Shown here in pieces: positions 25,708-33,166 of a stretch of DNA of 33,166 nucleotides. A program made the translations under genes and the position numbers. Origin of the DNA: DTKY01 sp037440765 (GTDB lineage Bacteria > Acidobacteriota > Terriglobia > Bryobacterales > Bryobacteraceae); contig JBBITL010000047.1 of assembly GCA_037440765.1 (NCBI GenBank), positions 1-33,166 of the forward strand. The letters run 5' to 3'. Numbering within the stretch: the stretch's first letter is position 1; every line of letters starts with the position of its first letter. The notes beneath the pieces are model-generated. The model did not search any database, was not told the origin of the DNA, and saw only the letters and a program-made list of their open reading frames with translations.

Positions 25708-26607
25708 ATGGCCGACGACAAGCAATTTCTGATCGACATTCAAAGCGGCGACGCCAGCGTGCGCTTCGCAGCCTGGCGGCGGGCAGGCGAGGTCTCTCCA
25801 GCGGTGATCCCCCAGCTGGGTAGGCAGGCCGGCTCCGACAACCCGGGCCAGGCCAAGGCCGCCAGGGAAGCGTTGGCCACCATGACGCACTCGGTGGGCA
25901 AGGACCCGGCCTCCCCCAACCGGGCAGCGGTGGTGAAGGGACTGCTCGGGCTGGCAGGCCCCGGCAACCCGCACACGGTGCGGGTGCACGCACTCCGGAT
26001 GCTCTCAAACATCGCCCCGGAGGACGCGGCCCCGGCCATCGCCGCCTGGATAGAAACCCCGGAACTGGCCGAGGAGGTGACGTTCTGCCTGGAGCGAATC
26101 CCGGGCAACGCCCCCATCAAGGCGCTGCTGGCCGCATACAAGCGAGTCAAAGATGACTTCAAGCCCCGCATACTGGCGGCTCTCGGGCACCGCCGCGCGG
26201 CCGAAGCCGTGAGCCTGTGCGTCGAGGCCATGCGCTCGCCCAACGCTGAGATCGCAGTGGCCGGAGTGAAGGCCTTCGGGCGCATCGGGCGCAGGCCGGC
26301 GGCCGCCCCGAAGTATCCCGACGCCAAGCCGCTGTCCGCCTGGCAGCGGATCGACCAGCAGGACAGCCTGCTCCGTTACGCGGACGCCCAGGCCAGGGAG
26401 GGAAACGCCGCCGAGGCCATCGGCCTGTACAAGGCGGCCCTGGGGCTAGCGGAAGAGCACTGGCAGTGCGCCGCCGTCATTGGCCTGGCCAGGATCGGCA
26501 CTGCGGAAGCCGCGGCCCTGATCCTGCCGCTGCTGAACCACGCCAACCCGAAGGTGCGAATCACCGCCCGGAACGCCTGGAAGAGCATGGCCGGGACAAC
26601 CGCCTAG
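25708..26607 (+). CDS. HEAT-repeat protein
   Basis: A 299-residue soluble protein built from helical repeats of the HEAT/PBS-lyase type: AGEVSPAVIPQLGRQAG, NPHTVRVHALRMLSNIAPEDAAPAIAAWI, EIAVAGVKAFGRIG and a final LILPLLNHANPKVRITARNAWKSM. It has no signal peptide, unlike the three preceding genes, so it is probably cytoplasmic. A strong AGGAGGAG site precedes the ATG, 12 bases after the oxidoreductase, so it is in the same operon. Such proteins are usually scaffolds; the partner is not evident. The palindromic repeat begins one base after the stop. Confidence 0.75.
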   Translation: MADDKQFLIDIQSGDASVRFAAWRRAGEVSPAVIPQLGRQAGSDNPGQAKAAREALATMTHSVGKDPASPNRAAVVKGLLGLAGPGNPHTVRVHALRMLSNIAPEDAAPAIAAWIETPELAEEVTFCLERIPGNAPIKALLAAYKRVKDDFKPRILAALGHRRAAEAVSLCVEAMRSPNAEIAVAGVKAFGRIGRRPAAAPKYPDAKPLSAWQRIDQQDSLLRYADAQAREGNAAEAIGLYKAALGLAEEHWQCAAVIGLARIGTAEAAALILPLLNHANPKVRITARNAWKSMAGTTA

Positions 26608-26608
26608 C

Positions 26609-26688
26609 GTCCCGAGTCAGGAGTTCGCTGAAAAAATGCGCCCGCCCGCTGACGCGCGGTTCTGCGCTTTCGAGGCGCTGCACAAGGC
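26609..26688. repeat. palindromic intergenic repeat, copy 4 (truncated)
   Basis: Starts GTCCCGAGTCAGGAGTTCGC one base after the stop of the HEAT gene, continues GCGCCCGCCCGCTGAC and CGCGGTTCTGCGC, then decays after GCGCTGCACA. Only the left half is present. Confidence 0.75.
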
Positions 26689-26709
26689 CAGGAGGTCTGT
26701 CGCACCGTG

Positions 26710-26731
26710 GGACGGGCCTCCCCGCCTGTCC
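26710..26731 (-). terminator. candidate stem-loop terminator of the efflux operon
   Basis: GGACGGGC (26710-26717) pairs with GCCTGTCC (26724-26731) around a 6-base loop, with one G-U type pair, directly after the stop codon of the DUF2892 gene on the reverse strand. There is no U-tract, so strength as an intrinsic terminator is uncertain. Confidence 0.4.
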
Positions 26732-26732
26732 G

Positions 26733-26921
26733 TTAGCTGCGCGCGCCCAGCTTGCGCAGGAATGTCATCATGGGGCACCAGTTGGTGAACGCCGACTGGA
26801 ACAGGTTCAGCCCCACGAAGGCCGTGAAGTAGTACCAGTTGGGATTCGCCCAGTGCCCCAAGGCCAGGCTCAGCACCACGAAAAACCCTGCGATCATGCG
26901 GAGATAGCGGTCAACCGTCAT
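26733..26921 (-). CDS. DUF2892-family small membrane protein
   Basis: A 62-residue inner-membrane protein with two hydrophobic segments (about 8-21 and 28-43) and the DUF2892/YgaP-type signature: MTVDRYLRMIAGFFVV, then FTAFVGLNLFQSAFTNWCPM with the conserved Cys-Pro, and a basic end FLRKLGARS. It lies 14 bases after the RND permease on the same strand and closes the efflux operon. Relatives are often next to rhodaneses or efflux systems. Function is unknown. Confidence 0.85.
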   Translation of the reverse strand: MTVDRYLRMIAGFFVVLSLALGHWANPNWYYFTAFVGLNLFQSAFTNWCPMMTFLRKLGARS

Positions 26922-26935
26922 CGAATCACGTTCCT

Positions 26936-30126
<3,191 letters not shown>

Positions 30127-30130
<4 letters not shown>

Positions 30131-31275
30131 GGGCGCTCCTCCACGCGGGCGCCGTCGGCCAGCCCGGGCGGCGCCGGGAAGATTATCCTCTCCCCCTCAT
30201 TCAGGCCCGACAGCACTTCACGGCGGAGCTGGCGTGACTCGCCAGCCGTCACCAGCCGCGAGCGCGCGACCCCGCCCTCCGCCACCAGCACCGAACGCAG
30301 TTGACCGCGCATCTGAACCGCGGCATCGGGAACCGCCAGCACTCTTCGCCCGCCGAGCGTGAACACTGCCCGGCCGAACATGCCGGAACGCAGTTGCGGG
30401 AGCGCCGGCAGGTCTATCTTGACGATGTTGGTCCTGGAGGCGGCGTCGACGGCCGGGACGATCTCGCTGACCCGCGCCTCCAGGACGCGGCCCAACGCCT
30501 CCAGCGTCACGGATACGCCCTGGCCGGGGCGTATCTGGCGGAGCCTGGACTCCTCGACCGCCGTCTCCAGCCGGTAGGCGCCCTCTTGCTCCAGCGTGGC
30601 GAGCGGCGCGCCGGGAGCCGCCAGGTTGCCGGGCTCGACGCGCCTTTCAATCACCACGCCGTCAAATGGCGCGGTGATCCGGGCGTACTCCCGCATGATC
30701 GCCGCCGCCTTGATCCCTTCGGCCGCCTGGCTGATCTTTGCGGTGACCTGCCTGCGCCTGGCGGCGGCCATTTCGTAACCGGCTGTGGCAACCCTCAGCC
30801 GGGCGGTGGCCTCGTCGAGTTCCTGGTTGGAGATGGACTTCTTCTGGTGGAGGTCGCTCATCCTCCGGAAGGTGGCCTGGGCCAGCTCCAGGTTGGCCTT
30901 GGCCGTGGCGATGGCGCCATCCACTTCCTGAATCGCGTCCTCGGCCTCGCGGTGCGCGGCTTCGGCCTGCCGCACCTGGGTGTCGAGGTCACGCGAATCG
31001 ATTTCCACAAGCAGCTGGCCCGAGCGCACGCGGTCGCCGGCCTGGAAGCTTACCTGGCGGACGTAGCCCATGACGCGGCTCGAGATGACGGCCGTGGTCC
31101 TGGCGCGCACCGTTCCCACGGCTTCGTAGGTCAGGGGCCACTCCACGGACTCCACGCTCACCAGGCTGACCGGGGTCGCGGGCCCCTCCGGCGTGGATTC
31201 CGCATGGCGCGGCTGGCCCCCGCACCCGGCCAGCAGGACGCCGGCGACAACGACAGGCAGAATGGTCATTCTCAT
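30127..31275 (-). CDS. RND efflux periplasmic adaptor (membrane fusion) lipoprotein
   Basis: A 382-residue adaptor linking the RND pump to TolC. The N-terminus MRMTILPVVVAGVLLAGC is a lipoprotein signal with the lipidated cysteine C18. Next come a beta-barrel/lipoyl half (VGTVRARTTAVISSRVMGYVRQV, GDRVRSGQLLVEID), a long coiled-coil hairpin (about 98-175) and the second lipoyl half (ARITAPFDGVVIERRVEPGNL). Its ribosome binding site (AAGGGAG) lies inside the small palindrome at 31279-31342, between it and tolC. Confidence 0.93.
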
Positions 31276-31278
31276 AAT

Positions 31279-31342
31279 GGCCGCTCCCTTACGGCCGCGG
31301 TTCGGTGCCGGACACGGAACCGCGAGCGTGAGCGAGCGGACT
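31279..31342. repeat. short palindrome between tolC-like and adaptor genes
   Basis: GGCCGCTCCCTTACGGCCGC followed by GGTTC, a 12-base spacer, then GGAACCGCGAGCGTGAGCGA and GCGGACT. The arms are inverted complements and share the CTCCCTTACGG..CGCGGTTC core of the larger repeat family. It ends directly at the stop codon of the TolC-like gene (31343-31345) and carries the ribosome binding site of the adaptor gene. Confidence 0.75.
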
Positions 31343-32674
31343 CTAGTTCAGCACATCGGACTCCGCCGTGAGGGTTCCAGCGGCCAGTTCCAGCGCGGCG
31401 GCGGCCAGGCGCTGGTCGTGCACGGCGGCCAGCCGGCGAAGGCGGGCGTCGGCCAGCGCGGTCTGGCTGCGGAGCAACTCGGTGACGTTGCTCAATCCGT
31501 TTTCGTAGCGGTTCTTGATGATCCGCAGATTCTCCTCGGCTTGGGCCACGCTGGCCTCGGCCACCTCGATACGTTCCTGGCTCGACCTCAGCTCCAGGTA
31601 TGCCCGGCGGACGTCCAGGCTGACGGCGGCGTTGACCTGTTTCTCCTGGGCTAGGGCCCGCCGGACGGCCTGGCCGGCCTCGGCCACGCGCGCCCTGCCG
31701 GCATGCCCGTCGAACAGGTTCCAGCGAAGGAAGGCGCCGGCGAACCAGTTGGCTCCTGCGCGAGTGACGAACCGCTGCCGGTCAGCCTCCCAGGCGAACC
31801 TGAAGGAAACCTGCGGCAGCCGGCTGGCACGGGCAATCTCCGACTGCGCTTCCGCGAGCGACGCCGCCAGTTTCACCTGGCGGGCCTCGGGACGGCTCTG
31901 GCGGGCGCTCGCCTCCTGCCCCTCCAGGGGGATCTCGGAGGCGGGCGAAGATGTGAGCCCGGTGGTCAACTGGTGCTGCGTGTCCAGCGGCTGGCCGAGC
32001 GCCTCGTTCAGCGCCGCGCGGGCGATCTCGACGTCGTAGCCCCGGCGGATTTCCTGCTCTCGCATGGCGGCCAGGTGGACCCGGATGGCCAGCACGTCGG
32101 CCTCGGTCGCCATGCCGGCGGCCCTGAGGTTCTCCGCCCGCTCCAGGTCCGCCTTGGCCGAGCGAACCGCTTCCTGGGCCGCGGTCAGGCTCTCCTGGCC
32201 GAGTACGCGGCCGTTGTAGGCCCTTACTACGTTGGCGATCACAGCCATGCGCGCGCGCCTCTCGTCTTCGGCCGTGAGTTGCTGGCCCAACTCCGCCGAC
32301 CGCACTTGCCTCTTCGTGATCCCGGCGTCCCAAATCGACTGGTCGACAACCACTTGGGATTGGAAGTTGTTCACGGCGTCAGGCCGGTTCAGGCTGTCGA
32401 TGGCGAAGTTCTTTTCGGTGAACTGCTGCTGGGTAAGCAGAGAGCTGAACACGAAGACCGGGTTGTCGCTGCGCTGCCAGGCTTCCGTGTAGCTTACCTT
32501 CGGCAGCCGGCCGCTTGCGGCCTGCTCCCGGCGGCTCTCGGCGGCTCTGAGTTGGGCGGCGGCCGCCTCGAGTGAAGGGTGCCCGGCGAGCGCAATACGT
32601 ACCGCTTCCTTCAGTGACAGCGGGTCTTGCGCCCCGAGCGGCAGGGCCAACAGTACAAGGAGTAGATTCTTCAT
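31343..32674 (-). CDS. TolC-family outer-membrane efflux protein
   Basis: A 443-residue outer-membrane channel protein, the exit duct of the efflux system. A signal peptide (MKNLLLVLLALPLGAQ) is followed by two repeats of long coiled helices and short strands, as in TolC/OprM: LSLKEAVRIALAGHPSLEAAAAQLRAAESRREQA and, in the second half, VSLDVRRAYLELRSSQERIEVAEASVAQAEENLRIIKNRYENGLSNVTELLRSQTALADAR. No lipobox cysteine is seen. It is the first gene of the operon; the ribosome binding site is weak, and the IS3-type element lies within about 30-120 bases upstream. Confidence 0.92.
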   Translation of the reverse strand: MKNLLLVLLALPLGAQDPLSLKEAVRIALAGHPSLEAAAAQLRAAESRREQAASGRLPKVSYTEAWQRSDNPVFVFSSLLTQQQFTEKNFAIDSLNRPDAVNNFQSQVVVDQSIWDAGITKRQVRSAELGQQLTAEDERRARMAVIANVVRAYNGRVLGQESLTAAQEAVRSAKADLERAENLRAAGMATEADVLAIRVHLAAMREQEIRRGYDVEIARAALNEALGQPLDTQHQLTTGLTSSPASEIPLEGQEASARQSRPEARQVKLAASLAEAQSEIARASRLPQVSFRFAWEADRQRFVTRAGANWFAGAFLRWNLFDGHAGRARVAEAGQAVRRALAQEKQVNAAVSLDVRRAYLELRSSQERIEVAEASVAQAEENLRIIKNRYENGLSNVTELLRSQTALADARLRRLAAVHDQRLAAAALELAAGTLTAESDVLN

Positions 32675-32797
32675 GGGGTTGCACTTCCAGTTGTCACGTC
32701 AATGTAAAGGATGCAGACAGATGGCCGAGGTGACAGGTGTCGCGCCTCAGTTGGAAATGGAGAGAGCGTTCTGCCGTTAAGATGACGGAGAGAACGC

Positions 32798-33106
32798 GTG
32801 AAGAAACCACGAAAGCACTACACCGCCGAAGAGAAGGTCGCCGCTCTGCGGCGCCATTTGTTGGAGCAGGAGCCGGTCTCGAGGCTCTGTGACGAACTGG
32901 GACTGCCGCCGACCGCTTTCTACCGCTGGCAGAAGGAGTTCTTCGAGAACGGGGCCGCGGCCTTCCAGACCAAGGCGCGGGCCAACCACCAAGCCGAACA
33001 GGAACGGATCGAGTGCCTGGAAAAGAAGATTCAGCGCAAGGACGAGGTCCTGGCCGAGCTGATGGGGGAGCACATCGCCCTAGAAGAAAGTCTTGGGGAA
33101 CTCTGA
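32798..33106 (+). CDS. IS3-family transposase OrfA
   Basis: A 102-residue helix-turn-helix DNA-binding protein. It shows HYTAEEKVAALRRHLLEQEPVSRLCDELGLPPTAFYRWQKEFFENG, the standard IS3/IS911 OrfA recognition helix, then a leucine-zipper-like coiled coil (AEQERIECLEKKIQRKDEVLAELMGEHIAL). It starts with a GTG at 32798 behind GGAGAG. The OrfB frame is -1 relative to it and overlaps its end, as expected for programmed frameshifting or coupled translation. Confidence 0.88.
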   Translation: MKKPRKHYTAEEKVAALRRHLLEQEPVSRLCDELGLPPTAFYRWQKEFFENGAAAFQTKARANHQAEQERIECLEKKIQRKDEVLAELMGEHIALEESLGEL

Positions 33107-33166
33107 CCGGGGTCTGGGTGCCGCACGATGTGCGGGACCAGATCGTGGACTTCGTCCGGCGCTGGC
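33106..33166 (+). CDS. IS3-family transposase OrfB, N-terminal fragment (partial at window end)
   Basis: In the -1 frame relative to OrfA, the sequence reads TLTGVWVPHDVRDQIVDFVRRW across the OrfA stop and to the last base of the window. This matches the start of IS3-type OrfB proteins (WVPHD then DFVRRW). No start codon is seen locally, and the frame is open well upstream into OrfA, in line with an OrfAB frameshift fusion. The DDE catalytic domain lies beyond the window. Confidence 0.7.

Larger units (their letters stand above)
32703..33166 (+). mobile_element. left part of an IS3-family insertion sequence (runs off window)
   Basis: OrfA and the start of OrfB of an IS3-family element, cut by the window end. 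The left terminus is not certain; TGTAAAGGATGCAGACAG at 32703 is a candidate because it starts with TG and lies in the short gap between the tolC-like start and orfA, but the right end is needed to confirm it. Confidence 0.6.

Noticed and set aside
22636..25989. Long reverse-strand frames (22636-23961 and 24607-25989) opposite the sugar cluster
   Set aside because: Both are antisense to well-supported enzymes with motifs in place and show shadow-frame composition.

Overview
The window is GC-rich bacterial chromosome with tightly packed genes. It has one 10-base run of N (4892-4901), so it comes from a scaffolded draft or metagenome assembly. The mix of genes fits an acidobacterium, probably of the Solibacter/Bryobacter kind: a fused PyrD-PyrK, runs of Tat-exported sugar enzymes, a cytochrome bd oxidase, an RND efflux operon, IS110 and IS3 elements, and palindromic intergenic repeats. 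This placement is inferred from gene content; there is no rRNA in the window.

Layout. Positions 71-5374 (+) hold a housekeeping run: acyP, apt, ispE, prs, rplY, pth, rpsF, rpsR, rplI, several joined by overlapping stop/start codons. A fused dihydroorotate dehydrogenase (PyrD-PyrK) converges on it at 5380-7065 (-), followed by a small membrane protein. A secretin (-) and a winged-helix AAA+ ATPase (+) are divergent around 9030-9124. Next come a YggX-type iron/redox protein with a small unknown partner, purA, a conserved unknown, and a secreted protein.

From 13898 to 18169 (+) a five-gene operon starts with an unlisted 59-residue ORF that resembles the AtzG/DUF4089 small subunits and overlaps an amidase. 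A small membrane protein, a DUF218/YdcF-like protein and one half of an ABC exporter follow. Positions 18170-19630 are a scrap zone: a gene remnant, a palindromic repeat and a decayed IS110 transposase lying inside that repeat. cydB and cydA (-) follow. Divergent from them is a sugar-acid cluster (22156-26607, +) with three consecutive Tat signal-bearing enzymes (UxuA-like dehydratase, TIM-barrel isomerase/epimerase, Gfo/Idh/MocA oxidoreductase) and a HEAT-repeat protein. The last block, 32674 to 26733 (-), is a tolC-adaptor-RND permease-DUF2892 efflux operon, with the left part of an IS3-family element just upstream of it.

The most distinctive signals are a family of long palindromic repeats that end within 0-2 bases of stop codons; an IS110 relic apparently inserted in one of them with a hairpin-rich leader that could be a fossil bridge RNA; the small AtzG-like partner of the amidase; and the all-Tat sugar pathway. 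I did not find a clearly new defence or mobile system. The rest is ordinary core and accessory metabolism.
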